Source: an uncultured Pseudomonadota bacterium (GTDB taxonomy: Bacteria > Pseudomonadota > Alphaproteobacteria > RF32 > CAG-239). From it: DNA of 64,000 bases. The stretch is taken from positions 1 through 64,000 of the forward strand of contig CADCCF010000001.1 of the NCBI GenBank assembly GCA_902799835.1. Direction: 5' to 3'. A program made the translations under genes and the position numbers. Shown here in pieces: positions 20,112 to 30,399 of this stretch (the stretch's first letter is position 1; every line of letters begins with the position of its first letter). The notes beneath the pieces were generated by a model. That model was not told the DNA's origin and did no database searches. It worked only from the letters and a program-made list of their open reading frames with translations.

Positions 20112-20474
20112 ATGAAAAACTTCAAGAATGAACAGGAAGCAATCTCCTGCATCGAAAAGGCAGTCGAAAACTACAAAAAATCGACTTATCTCGAGAAGGC
20201 TGATCGCCTGACAGAGATGGAAGAACTAGAAAAAGGCCTCCCGGAAGACTTCCGTGAAGCGCGCAGAATTCTGTCGCGTTACACTGAGATGTCACCGGTT
20301 ACGGCCATGCAACGAGCACAAAAGCTCGTACACCGCATCGATACAGCACCTGACAATGTCTACGTGCTACCCATGCGTGAGCAGGCTCGCGCCATGCTCG
20401 AGGGAATTCCTCGTACTAAGGACTACGAAAGTGTGCGCGACCTTCTTCGCCACTACGCAACACAAGGCGACTAA
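20112..20474 (+). CDS. orphan helical protein, 120 residues
   Basis: Not recognised. The protein is highly charged and predicted almost entirely alpha-helical, without signal peptide, membrane segment or Cys motif. The leader is AT-rich and ends AAAAAAG-ATG with no Shine-Dalgarno sequence. Codons favour C or G in third position (GAC, CTC, CGC); the 60 bases 20221-20280 contain 31 G or C, more than the neighbouring intergenic DNA. It has its own promoter and a very strong terminator shared with the convergent gene at 20533. It belongs to the class of stand-alone orphan cassettes scattered through the window. Confidence 0.7.
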   Translation: MKNFKNEQEAISCIEKAVENYKKSTYLEKADRLTEMEELEKGLPEDFREARRILSRYTEMSPVTAMQRAQKLVHRIDTAPDNVYVLPMREQARAMLEGIPRTKDYESVRDLLRHYATQGD

Positions 20475-20482
20475 GTCCGTTG

Positions 20483-20533
20483 CAAAACAAAAACCCCCTC
20501 GCAATCATCAGATTGCCAAGGGGGGTTTTTGTT
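20483..20533. terminator. bidirectional terminator between two orphan genes
   Basis: AACAAAAACCCCC ... GGGGGGTTTTTGTT with inner GCAATC/GATTGC pairing. A and T runs on either side let it serve both convergent genes. Confidence 0.88.
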
Positions 20534-21117
20534 TACGCCTTATAATAGGTATTCAGTGGACGAACTCTCTTTCCCACAAAACCTACCACTCCTGATGGCG
20601 TCATCAGACACTGGCTAATTTTATCCTTTAAGTTCGCATTAAACTTTTGGATAAATATGGCAGGAGTTTTCAATTGAGCCGTCTTCGTCAACAACACCTC
20701 CGACGAGAATACTTCTCCGCTCAAGAGATATGCCGTTTGGCTTCGCAAAATATTACCATCCATGTCAAAAACTTTGGTCGTTTCCAACAGCCCCTCAGCT
20801 TTGTTGGTTTCTTTTAACTTAACCAACGCATCGCTAAAGGCGAAGATTTCCTCATCTTCAACTTTAAGCTTTGGAGCAATCAGTTGGTAACTTGTTTGCT
20901 TAAGCTCTTTCACTTCCTCAATCGGCCAAATATCCATTCTTCCTCTTGAACATACACCCCAACGCTCATAAACAAAGGTGTTGCAGCAAATTTTGCCGAC
21001 ATCACCACGCTCTTTTATTACGGACAGCATTTTTTCAATACTGCGATACGAGCCGGGGATATATCTGCCACTGGGAAAAAGCAGCTGATAGCCATACCTT
21101 TTCGTTGTAATTTCCAT
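20533..21117 (-). CDS. orphan protein with two copies of a YQLL module, paralogue of 21200 gene
   Basis: Function unknown; 194 residues, no signal or membrane segment. It contains the same module twice: YGYQLLFPSGR...TFVYERWG (residues about 8-55) and TSYQLIAPKLK...ETTKVFDMDGN (about 75-125), followed by AYLLSGEV and a C-terminal segment ending PLNTYYKA. The second half aligns with nearly the whole upstream neighbour (TSYQLLF, LVETTCVFYENG, AYLLHGEL, LLQEFYI), so the two genes arose by duplication. The leader (ending AAATTATT-ATG) has no Shine-Dalgarno sequence. It lies 82 bp downstream of its paralogue, separated by a hairpin. Confidence 0.7.
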   Translation of the reverse strand: MEITTKRYGYQLLFPSGRYIPGSYRSIEKMLSVIKERGDVGKICCNTFVYERWGVCSRGRMDIWPIEEVKELKQTSYQLIAPKLKVEDEEIFAFSDALVKLKETNKAEGLLETTKVFDMDGNILRSQTAYLLSGEVFSSEVLLTKTAQLKTPAIFIQKFNANLKDKISQCLMTPSGVVGFVGKRVRPLNTYYKA

Positions 21118-21147
21118 AATAATTTTTTTTGAAATTAAACACTTACA

Positions 21148-21192
21148 AAAAAGAGCTTTTTAATCTTCTCATAGATCGCAAAGCTCTTTCTG
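21148..21192 (-). terminator. hairpin between the two YQLL-module genes
   Basis: AAAGAGCTTT and AAAGCTCTTTTTT pair across about 20 bases, giving a terminator-like structure on the minus strand. Confidence 0.6.
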
Positions 21193-21199
21193 TCGTTTT

Positions 21200-21589
21200 T
21201 TACTTTCTGCTGTCCGGAATATAGAATTCCTGCAGCAGTCGACCTTGTTTGCCATAGGCAACGGCCAAGCCGCAAGGTGCCAGAATGGCGTACTCGCTCA
21301 GCTGCAAAGTGCCGCCCAGCAATTTGAACTCTACACCGAGCTCTTTTACTTTGGCTTTCAGCTCAGCTGTCTTGACGAGTTCGCCGTGCAACAGATAAGC
21401 CTCGCCTTTTTTGGCGCTGGTGCCGTTTTCATAAAACACGCAAGTCGTCTCAACCAATCCGGCTACATCCTTGTATTCTCTTGCATCAGCAAGGGCATCG
21501 AGGAAGCGATGGTACACGGTTGACGAAGTGCGGGCATCTTTAAAGAGCAGCTGATAGCTGGTCTCTGTAGTTGTTTTCTTTCTTTCCAT
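21200..21589 (-). CDS. orphan YQLL-module protein, 129 residues
   Basis: Function unknown. A single-module version of the downstream neighbour: TSYQLLFKDAR, FLDALADAREY, LVETTCVFYENG, AYLLHGELV, ending LLQEFYIPDSRK. No signal peptide or membrane helix. The start is preceded by an AT-rich leader ending TTTACATTT-ATG, without Shine-Dalgarno. Many codons end in G or C (CTG, GCC, GAG), unlike the adjacent intergenic DNA. Its promoter carries the TTTTTTGTCTAAT spacer element. Confidence 0.72.
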   Translation of the reverse strand: MERKKTTTETSYQLLFKDARTSSTVYHRFLDALADAREYKDVAGLVETTCVFYENGTSAKKGEAYLLHGELVKTAELKAKVKELGVEFKLLGGTLQLSEYAILAPCGLAVAYGKQGRLLQEFYIPDSRK

Positions 21590-21634
21590 AAATGTAAAAT
21601 TAAATAGTTTAACAATGATAAAATTTGAGTTATT

Positions 21635-21663
21635 AGCATATTAGACAAAAAACGTTCTGTCAA
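21635..21663 (-). promoter_or_regulatory. promoter of orphan gene pair with spacer element
   Basis: On the minus strand TTGACA, 17-bp spacer, TATGCT. The spacer contains TTTTTTGTCTAA (complement of 21641-21652). Confidence 0.65.
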
Positions 21664-21717
21664 ACAAAAAAAGCACTCAACTTAGAGTTAAGTGCTTTTC
21701 TTGTTGATATTCAACGA

Positions 21718-24495
21718 TTATTCTTCGTCGTTTTCGATAACTTCCGGCTCGCTGGGCTCAACATCTTCCGACATCTCCGGCGCATTATCACCCAAAACCT
21801 CTGAGCCTTCTTGGCTTTCCAACTCTTCTTCGTCCTCAGCATCGGCCTCCAACTTGGTAACCGAAACAACTTTTTCTCCAGCATTCAGTCTAAACAAGAT
21901 AACCCCTTGGGTTTTGCGTCCGGCGATTCGAATATCTTCAACCGGCATTCTGATCAGTTGACCTTGGTCGGTCACCATCATAATCTGGTTATTGTCCTCT
22001 ATCGGGAACGAGCTCGAGATTTCTTTGTTACGAGCCGACATTTCCATATTAGCAATACCTTGACCACCGCGTCCGGTAACGCGATATTCATAAGAAGACG
22101 AGCGCTTACCATATCCGGTGGTGGTAACCGAGAGGATAAATTGTTCTTTGGCTTTCATTGCCTCAAATTTATCCATCGGCAACAGACTTACGCCATCAGA
22201 CAATTCTTCACCTGACATTTGGCGTTTCATCTTCAAATAAGCCTCACGCTCTTCGGATGTTGCATCGCAGTGCTCCAAGATTGACATTGATACAACCTCA
22301 TCTTTGTCATTGAGCTTAATACCGCGAACACCGGTAGAATTACGTCCGACGAACACGCGTACTTCCGTAACCGGGAATCTTATGCACTTACCCGATTTAG
22401 CCGCCAACATAACATCATCCTTGTCAGTGCAGATTCTCACATTGATTAACTTGTCACCCTCGTCCAACTTCATGGCAATCTTACCATTTGATTGAACATT
22501 TACAAAGTCCATCAACGAGTTGCGACGAACATTACCCGAAGCCGTAGCAAACATAATCGACAAATCTTTGCACTCAGCCTCATTCTCCGGCAATTTCATA
22601 ATTGTAGTGATATTTTCTCCGGCATCTAACGGCAGCAAATTGATAAACGGCTTACCTTTTGAGGTCGGTGAACCCAAAGGCAGTTTGTAAACTTTCATCT
22701 TATAAACCAAACCCTTGGATGAGAAGAACAACACCGGCGTATGAGTGCTGGCCACAAACAGTCTTGTTACAAAATCCTCCTCTTTGGTCGCCATACCGGA
22801 CTTACCTTTGCCACCGCGCTTCTGTGCCCGATAAGCATTAAGCGGAACGCGTTTGATATAACCGGCTTCGGTAACCGTAACCACCATTTCTTCACGTTGA
22901 ATCAGCGACTCAACATCAGAGCTCTCATATTCCAAATCTTCAATCTTAGTACGACGCGGATTACCATATTCGTCCTTAACGGCAATCAGCTCATCACGCA
23001 TAATACCATAAAGTTTTTCGCGTGAGCTCAAAATTGACAAGCATTCTTTGATAGCCTCGCCCAAATCGCGTAATTCTTCATGAATCTTGTCGCGTTCCAA
23101 TCCGGTCAAACGTTGTAAACGCAAATCCAAAATAGCCTTGGCTTGAGCTTCGGACAGGCGATAAGTGCCGTTCTCAACTTTTCTATCCGGCTCATCAATA
23201 AGCTTTACCAAAGTCTCAACCTCACCAGCCGGCCAAGCCTTAGCCAACAAGGCATCTTTGGCATCTTGCGGGGTGGGAGCAGTACGAATAAGCTCAATAA
23301 CGGGGTCAATATTCTCAACCGCAATCGCCAAACCAACCAAAGTATGAGCCCGATCACGTGCCTTGTTTAGCTCAAAAATGGTGCGGCGACGAATAATCTC
23401 TTCGCGGAATTCAATAAATGCCTTAATGATGTCTTTCAAATTCAAGAGCATCGGACGGCCGTTATAAATCGCCAACATATTCATACCAAAACTGGTTTGC
23501 AATGGCGTAAATTTATATAGTTGATTCAAGATAACATCGGCTTGAAAATCGCGCTTAATCTCGATAACTACACGCACACCTTGGCGGTCAGACTCATCTC
23601 TGATCTCCGAAATGCCTTCAATTTTCTTTTCTTTAGACAATTCAGCAATGCGCTGTATCATTTCAGCTTTATTAACTTGATAAGGAATCTCGTGCACAAT
23701 AATGGCCTCTTTGTCCTTGTGCAACTCCTCAATCGTACATTTAGCACGCATCATTACTGATCCGCGTCCGGTCAAATAGGCAGATCTTGCACCGGAATGT
23801 CCCAAAATCAAACCTCCGGTCGGAAAATCCGGTCCCGGAATAATTTTGATTAAATCTTCAATCGTAATATCGGGATTATCAATGTACGCACAACAAGCAT
23901 CGCAAACTTCCGACAAATTGTGCGGCGGCATATTGGTTGCCATACCAACCGCAATACCATTGGTTCCGTTAACCAACAAGTTAGGGAATCTTGCCGGCAA
24001 AACAGTCGGCTCTTGCAAGCTCTCATCATAGTTGGGCATAAAGTCGACGGTATCTTTTTCAATATCCTCAATCATGGTGTGAGCAACTTTCGCCAAACGC
24101 GCTTCGGTATAACGCATCGCGGCAGCCGAGTCACCGTCCATTGAACCGAAGTTACCTTGTCCGTCAACCAAAGGTACGCGCATAGCAAAAGGTTGTGCTA
24201 AACGCACCATCGCCCCGTAAACCGAACTATCACCGTGCGGGTGATATTTACCTAAAACATCACCGACGATACGAGCGGATTTTCTAAACGGGCGATTATA
24301 GTCATAACCATTTTCAAACATTGAATAGATAATGCGGCGATGTACCGGTTTCAGACCATCACGCACATCCGGCAAAGCACGTGAAACAATAACGCTCATC
24401 GCATAATCAAGATATGAACGTTTCATTTCATAAGATATTTCAATCGGAGAAATGTCTTGGGTGCTTTCAACCAAATTATTGTTTTCTTCTTCCAC
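21718..24495 (-). CDS. gyrA: DNA gyrase subunit A
   Basis: A 925-residue type IIA topoisomerase subunit that breaks and rejoins DNA with GyrB (37400). The active-site Tyr is Y129 in [11 protein letters not shown]. The GyrA box needed for supercoiling is present as QKRGGKG. The tail is acidic, as in other gyrases. In the quinolone-determining region the sequence is [13 protein letters not shown]: the Ser equivalent to E. coli S83 is kept (S90), but the position equivalent to D87 is Gly (G94). A TTTATTTTCCC-like complement upstream gives a GGGAAA ribosome site. Monocistronic; gyrB is 13 kb away. Confidence 0.96.
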   Translation of the reverse strand: MEEENNNLVESTQDISPIEISYEMKRSYLDYAMSVIVSRALPDVRDGLKPVHRRIIYSMFENGYDYNRPFRKSARIVGDVLGKYHPHGDSSVYGAMVRLAQPFAMRVPLVDGQGNFGSMDGDSAAAMRYTEARLAKVAHTMIEDIEKDTVDFMPNYDESLQEPTVLPARFPNLLVNGTNGIAVGMATNMPPHNLSEVCDACCAYIDNPDITIEDLIKIIPGPDFPTGGLILGHSGARSAYLTGRGSVMMRAKCTIEELHKDKEAIIVHEIPYQVNKAEMIQRIAELSKEKKIEGISEIRDESDRQGVRVVIEIKRDFQADVILNQLYKFTPLQTSFGMNMLAIYNGRPMLLNLKDIIKAFIEFREEIIRRRTIFELNKARDRAHTLVGLAIAVENIDPVIELIRTAPTPQDAKDALLAKAWPAGEVETLVKLIDEPDRKVENGTYRLSEAQAKAILDLRLQRLTGLERDKIHEELRDLGEAIKECLSILSSREKLYGIMRDELIAVKDEYGNPRRTKIEDLEYESSDVESLIQREEMVVTVTEAGYIKRVPLNAYRAQKRGGKGKSGMATKEEDFVTRLFVASTHTPVLFFSSKGLVYKMKVYKLPLGSPTSKGKPFINLLPLDAGENITTIMKLPENEAECKDLSIMFATASGNVRRNSLMDFVNVQSNGKIAMKLDEGDKLINVRICTDKDDVMLAAKSGKCIRFPVTEVRVFVGRNSTGVRGIKLNDKDEVVSMSILEHCDATSEEREAYLKMKRQMSGEELSDGVSLLPMDKFEAMKAKEQFILSVTTTGYGKRSSSYEYRVTGRGGQGIANMEMSARNKEISSSFPIEDNNQIMMVTDQGQLIRMPVEDIRIAGRKTQGVILFRLNAGEKVVSVTKLEADAEDEEELESQEGSEVLGDNAPEMSEDVEPSEPEVIENDEE

Positions 24496-24700
24496 TTTAT
24501 TTTCCCTTTATTTTACTTCATTAAACTGGCAAAAATATAGCTTTTTTTATGGTGTCTCGCCATCTTTTTTTGCCAATTATACCCAACCTTTCCTCTCTGT
24601 GGGCAAAAAATCGAGCTTAAAATTGATGCGACATCATAAAAGTTAACAAACAAAAGCAGCAACTCTTTCCTTAAGCCAAAAAACAGGCTTATTGCTATGC

Positions 24701-24728
24701 TTGACAAAAAATAAATAAATGATATTTT
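24701..24728 (+). promoter_or_regulatory. promoter of orphan gene 24767
   Basis: TTGACA, 16-bp spacer, TATTTT, about 38 bp before the ATG. The -35 runs into GACAAAAAA, a partial match to the reverse complement of the spacer element. Confidence 0.55.
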
Positions 24729-24766
24729 AACCGCAAAATTTATTATTAATTAAATTCGTTACAATT

Positions 24767-25429
24767 ATGGAGACACAAGCTTTAATTGACATTTTCATCC
24801 AAAATGCAAAAGAAGACAAAGTGCATTTGGATGAAGTAAAGTGGTTTTTCGGATTACCGGAAGATATGATTAAGAACACCTTGCAAAAGGTTGCTCAAAA
24901 CAAAGTCATCGGTCTCAAAGGTTTTTCGGAAAGCTTTGAAGAAAAAATCTTTGCTCTTTATGATGGCGATGTGGAAAAAGCCTTTGAGATGTATGTCAAA
25001 TACTATCTTAACGGCTTTAATAAGGATAGAACTCCTTTTTCTATTCCGCAATTAAGCAAAAATGCCCAAGTGAAAATGTTGGGGTTATCTAATGCCAAGG
25101 ACTTGCTTGGAATGTACCGCTCTTATCATGAGCTGTGCACTGAAGCTCAAGAGATTTTGCTATCTAGCCCGGAGCTTTTCGGGGAGTATGTCATGTATCG
25201 CAAAATTGCCTCTTCGGTTTTGCTAAAAATGTTCCAAGCAGACAAAAAAGAAGAACTGACAGCCATCTACATCAAGTTCTATCGTCTTAATGATGAGGAT
25301 GAGATGAATATGCTAAAATATATTCCCATCTCTTCAAAAATCATAGTCTATTACATTAGACATTATGGTTTTAGGGAAAAGACGCGAGATCTATTGATGG
25401 TATATTGCCTACGTGGTCTGTCAGCGTAA
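24767..25429 (+). CDS. orphan helical-repeat protein, 220 residues
   Basis: Function unknown. From about residue 85 the protein consists of helix pairs of 25-30 residues (for example KNAQVKMLGLSNAKDLLGMY, then TEAQEILLSSPELFGEYVMY), ending in DEDEMNMLKYIPISSKIIVY. The design resembles the orphan protein at 50465. No signal peptide is visible. The leader ends TTACAATT-ATG and lacks a Shine-Dalgarno sequence. It has its own promoter and a terminator shared with groEL on the other strand. A helical scaffold or binding protein is a guess from the repeat structure. Confidence 0.68.
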   Translation: METQALIDIFIQNAKEDKVHLDEVKWFFGLPEDMIKNTLQKVAQNKVIGLKGFSESFEEKIFALYDGDVEKAFEMYVKYYLNGFNKDRTPFSIPQLSKNAQVKMLGLSNAKDLLGMYRSYHELCTEAQEILLSSPELFGEYVMYRKIASSVLLKMFQADKKEELTAIYIKFYRLNDEDEMNMLKYIPISSKIIVYYIRHYGFREKTRDLLMVYCLRGLSA

Positions 25430-25501
25430 GGCAAAATCATGACTTTTGCAACAAGGTGATATAAGGACCTCTCTTGCAATCAAAAAGAAGAATAGATTAA
25501 C

Positions 25502-25536
25502 AAAAATCCCGACCGTTTCCAGTCGGGATTTTTTGT
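25502..25536. terminator. bidirectional terminator between orphan gene and groEL
   Basis: AAAAATCCCGAC / GTCGGGATTTTTT with an 8-base loop, symmetrical A and T runs. Confidence 0.88.
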
Positions 25537-25551
25537 ATCTGAAGTTAGTAA

Positions 25552-27502
<1,951 letters not shown>

Positions 27503-27536
27503 TTTTTATACTCCATAAGTTTTATCACTAACCCCT

Positions 27537-27565
27537 TAGTTAGTTATCAAAAAATGCATTGTCAA
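27537..27565 (-). promoter_or_regulatory. promoter of groES-groEL
   Basis: On the minus strand TTGACA, 17-bp spacer, TAACTA, about 35 bp before the groES start. Its spacer contains TTTTTTG but not the GTCTAA part found in orphan-gene promoters. Confidence 0.5.
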
Positions 27566-27633
27566 GAGATGCCACCAAAAAATCTTACGACTTTTGATTA
27601 CGACTTAAAAACACATAAATTGCAAAAACTCAC

Positions 27634-27662
27634 TTGCAATTTACCATAAAAGGTATTATATT
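27634..27662 (+). promoter_or_regulatory. promoter of the tmRNA gene
   Basis: TTGCAA, exactly 17 bp, TATATT. Transcription would start near 27669, at the edge of a perfect 20-bp palindrome. The CTTGCAA form of -35 also appears before tRNA-Gly. Confidence 0.7.
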
Positions 27663-27764
27663 ACTTAACGTTTTGAGTTAACTCAAAACTATGACACTAG
27701 AGGCTCTGTGAAATAGGATATTTGGACCCGGGGGCAGTACCCGGCGCCTCCACCAGTTTACCAA

Positions 27765-27786
27765 CAAAATTCGCTTGTATAGCGCA
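27765..27786 (+). repeat. 22-bp direct repeat, copy 1, in tmRNA intervening segment
   Basis: CAAAATTCGCTTGTATAGCG followed by CA; identical copy at 27888. The repeats bracket a 101-bp hairpin-forming segment. Confidence 0.85.
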
Positions 27787-27887
27787 AGAGAACAAAATGC
27801 GATAGATAAGTGGAGTTTTAGGAGATTAAACAATTTTCGCAGTGCGCGTACTTCCTGTACGTAAACAAGAAAATTTTTAATCGACAC

Positions 27888-27909
27888 CAAAATTCGCTTG
27901 TATAGCGCA
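27888..27909 (+). repeat. 22-bp direct repeat, copy 2, in tmRNA intervening segment
   Basis: Exact second copy, ending 12 bp before the coding piece. Confidence 0.85.
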
Positions 27910-28156
27910 TTTTATCATAAAGGGGGCGAAACAGGTTTGACAGGTATCAGTAAAGATAGGTAGGCTGTGTTCGGTGAGATACCACCGTTATCGGTTCAAA
28001 ATAAAATGAATGCTAACGATAATAACGTAGCTCCTGTTGCTTTAGCCGCTTAATAGTGGTTAGCAACACTATCAATTCTTAAGGACTTAGGATTCTTTAA
28101 GTGGGGTTATGAGGCTTTCCTAACAACAGAAAAGCCTCTCTTATAAGGAGTAAAAC

Positions 28157-28603
28157 ATGGCTGAAAATGAGATTAATTATGATATTTTGATGGAAAAGGC
28201 ACTCAAACATGTAGTGATCGAAGCTCTCAAATATGCTTCCGAAAATGGTTTGTCTGAGACCAATCATTTTTATATTACATTCAATACCACTCATCCTGGT
28301 GTGCGTATGGATACAGCCTTGCTCAATCAATATCCCGAGAATATGACTATCGTTTTGCAGCATCAATTTGCCAATCTTATGATTAGCGAAAATTATTTTG
28401 AAGTTGATTTGAGTTTTAACAACATTCCGCATAGCCTACGCATTCCTTTTGAAGCCATAACTTATTTTGCTGATCCTTATGCGCGTTTTGCTTTAAGTTT
28501 TTCCGAACCAATCAATGCAACACCCAAATCTGAGCCGATTGAACAAAAAGTCAGTGGCGGATCGGCCGACATTATCTCTATTGATGCCTTTAGGAAAAAA
28601 TAA
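28157..28603 (+). CDS. sspB: ClpXP adaptor SspB (alphaproteobacterial type)
   Basis: A 148-residue adaptor that delivers ssrA-tagged proteins to ClpXP. The family pattern is clear: YDILMEKALKHVVIEALKYA, HFYITFNTTHPGVRM, YPENMTIVLQHQFANL, then SLRIPFEAITYFADPYARFAL. The C-terminal region is a flexible linker ending in a hydrophobic/basic tail (SIDAFRKK), the position of the ClpX-binding motif. AAGGAGT precedes the ATG. It directly follows the tmRNA whose tag it should recognise. Its stop overlaps the start of the next gene (TAATG). Confidence 0.93.
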   Translation: MAENEINYDILMEKALKHVVIEALKYASENGLSETNHFYITFNTTHPGVRMDTALLNQYPENMTIVLQHQFANLMISENYFEVDLSFNNIPHSLRIPFEAITYFADPYARFALSFSEPINATPKSEPIEQKVSGGSADIISIDAFRKK

Positions 28604-28821
28604 TGAAAAAAATTTCTGTTGTTATAGCCGGACGCCACTCCACCAGCATTTGCTTGGAGGAGGAATTCTTTTTTGAATTAAAGCGTCTTGCCTACATTCG
28701 CCGCCAAAGCATCAATGATATCATTACCGAAATAGACAAGACCAAACGCACTGCTAATCTTTCCAGCGCCATCCGCATTTTTATTCTCAAAGAAGTCATG
28801 AAAGAAACGCAAAAGCACTAA
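28603..28821 (+). CDS. ribbon-helix-helix protein (RHH_4-type)
   Basis: A 72-residue small DNA-binding-type protein: RHSTSICLEEEFFFELKRLA, then RRQSINDIITEID and NLSSAIRIFIL. These match the alphaproteobacterial ribbon-helix-helix domain family usually found next to sspB. It overlaps sspB by 1 bp, so the two are translationally coupled. Its DNA target is unknown. Confidence 0.85.
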   Translation: MKKISVVIAGRHSTSICLEEEFFFELKRLAYIRRQSINDIITEIDKTKRTANLSSAIRIFILKEVMKETQKH

Positions 28822-28883
28822 TTTATGCTTTTTTAATTTATTTTTAGTACCATTCTACTCGAACCCAAAGCGAGGAGAAGTTC

Positions 28884-29921
28884 ATGTCTTTTACCAAAAA
28901 AATTCAAAAAATGCAGCAAGAAGGCATTATTTCCGCCGAAGTTGCGCAAAAAATGATAGAAAATGAAGCTCAAAAATCCCAAGATGTTCTATGGAAAAAT
29001 CTTTTTCGCATCGCCGGAGTGTTAATCGGTATCGGTATCTTAATGATTATCGGTGCCCATTTGGAAAGTTGGTTTGAGATATTCTATGGGCTAAGTTATA
29101 TTGCTCTAACTGCCACATCATTAGGTCTATATAAAAGCATTATGCAAAACCACAAGGGATTGCGTGAGCTTTTCGCTATTTTATCATTTATCTTAATTGG
29201 AGCAATTTTGGGACTTATCCGCCAAAAATATCAGCTCGATTTTGCTCAAATGACAATCCTGCTTTGGTGTTTTATCGGTTTACCCTATGTTTTATTAAGC
29301 CACTCTTATGTTTTTAATATCATTTGGTGGCTTATGCTAAATTTCGGACTTCCTTGGGAATATTTGTACGACACGGATCTTTTCCAAAAAATAACTAAAG
29401 GAATTGAAATTGTAGTTGAAAAATGGCAAGCTCCCGTTGTTTTATCAGTCATATCAGCTTCTTTTAGTGCCTTATTTTGCTACATCGGCGTCAAAATTTA
29501 CCGCGTTATCAAACAAAAAGCCATTCTGCCAGATGCCTTTGCCCTGTGGATGTGTTTTTCAATGTATATAACCATCCTTGCTTGCGGGGTATTATTCAGC
29601 TTTCGATCGCTGAGTATTACACTATCCGACACGGCATTTCTGTGTAATAAAATATTTGCCCAAATTCTGGTCATCAGTTTTCTGTTATATCGCGCTTGGT
29701 TAGCCTATCGCCATAACAACAATTCAGCTATCAAACGCAACACTATTCTGTTGGAAATATATATTATCTACCTGTTTTTGGCTCAACTGCATGGATTATT
29801 CACCACCGGAATAGGGCTTATAATTACCGGCTGCATTTTACTGGCATCAATTTTTGCCATGCGCCAAATTCATCACCGTTTTCTGCAACCGTTAACAGCA
29901 ACTAAAGGAGAAAACCAATGA
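28884..29921 (+). CDS. DUF2157-type polytopic membrane protein
   Basis: 345 residues. A short cytoplasmic N-terminus (KKIQKMQQEGIISAEVAQKMIE) resembles the DUF2157 start, followed by about 8-10 hydrophobic helices. A GAGGAG ribosome site precedes the ATG. It overlaps the next gene by 4 bp (ATGA); DUF2157 and GDYXXLXY genes commonly pair. Function of the pair is unknown. Confidence 0.82.
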   Translation: MSFTKKIQKMQQEGIISAEVAQKMIENEAQKSQDVLWKNLFRIAGVLIGIGILMIIGAHLESWFEIFYGLSYIALTATSLGLYKSIMQNHKGLRELFAILSFILIGAILGLIRQKYQLDFAQMTILLWCFIGLPYVLLSHSYVFNIIWWLMLNFGLPWEYLYDTDLFQKITKGIEIVVEKWQAPVVLSVISASFSALFCYIGVKIYRVIKQKAILPDAFALWMCFSMYITILACGVLFSFRSLSITLSDTAFLCNKIFAQILVISFLLYRAWLAYRHNNNSAIKRNTILLEIYIIYLFLAQLHGLFTTGIGLIITGCILLASIFAMRQIHHRFLQPLTATKGENQ

Positions 29922-30325
29922 ATAAAAAATTGATTATCCTACTTGCCTTGCCCATAGCTGTATTACTGTGCATTTCAATCTATTGGGCAATTTATGCCTC
30001 TTTTGGTCAAAAAGTCAAAATTGCTATTCGCGGTTATGATCCGCGTGATCTTTTGTCCGGACATTACATCAGCTACACCATTGACTGGAATAAAACTGAT
30101 TGCTCACAATTTACCGACAACCTTTGTCCGCAAACTGAATTTTGCCATAATGGAGATTGCAAGTTTTACATACCGGAAGCCAATGCCGAACAACTTGAGC
30201 AACTACTCAATACCTCGGCTCATGATTTCCATATAGTTTACCGCTATAAAATTAATCAACCACCCATTGCTATACAACTATTGATTAATGAACAGCCTTG
30301 GCAAACTTTTTTATCTGAAAATTAG
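29918..30325 (+). CDS. GDYXXLXY-domain protein
   Basis: 135 residues: one N-terminal membrane helix (about 5-25), then a periplasmic domain with RGYDPRDLLSGHYISYTIDW, the family signature (GDYXXLXY here as SGHYISYTI), and four Cys residues in the following 30 positions that may form disulfides. It is the second gene of the pair with the DUF2157 protein. Function unknown. Confidence 0.82.
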   Translation: MNKKLIILLALPIAVLLCISIYWAIYASFGQKVKIAIRGYDPRDLLSGHYISYTIDWNKTDCSQFTDNLCPQTEFCHNGDCKFYIPEANAEQLEQLLNTSAHDFHIVYRYKINQPPIAIQLLINEQPWQTFLSEN

Positions 30326-30343
30326 ACATCATTAATTCACCAC

Positions 30344-30380
30344 AAAAAACAGCCCCGTTTTTTAGCGGAGCTGTTTTTTT
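30344..30380. terminator. bidirectional terminator
   Basis: AAAAAACAGC-CCG ... CGG-AGCTGTTTTTTT, one mismatch; lies between two convergent genes. Confidence 0.8.
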
Positions 30381-30399
30381 CAAAACTTATGAAAGACTA

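Larger units (their letters stand above)
27675..28140 (+). ncRNA. ssrA: circularly permuted two-piece tmRNA
   Basis: Alphaproteobacterial-type tmRNA in permuted order; the outer limits are approximate. The acceptor piece comes first and ends CGCCTCC-ACCA at 27755, with a CCGGG/CCCGG T-arm just before it. An intervening segment (27756-27921) follows and would be removed. The coding piece starts GGGGGCG at 27922. GGGGGCG pairs with CGCCTCC over 7 bp with a G-U as the third pair, the alanine identity signal. The tag is read from GCT at 28012 to the stop at 28051: ANDNNVAPVALAA, ending in the ALAA degron. The RNA rescues stalled ribosomes with SmpB and marks the product for ClpXP. Confidence 0.93.

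Noticed and set aside
27503-27560. CIRCE/HrcA operator before groES
   Set aside because: No TTAGCACTC-N9-GAGTGCTAA type repeat was found.
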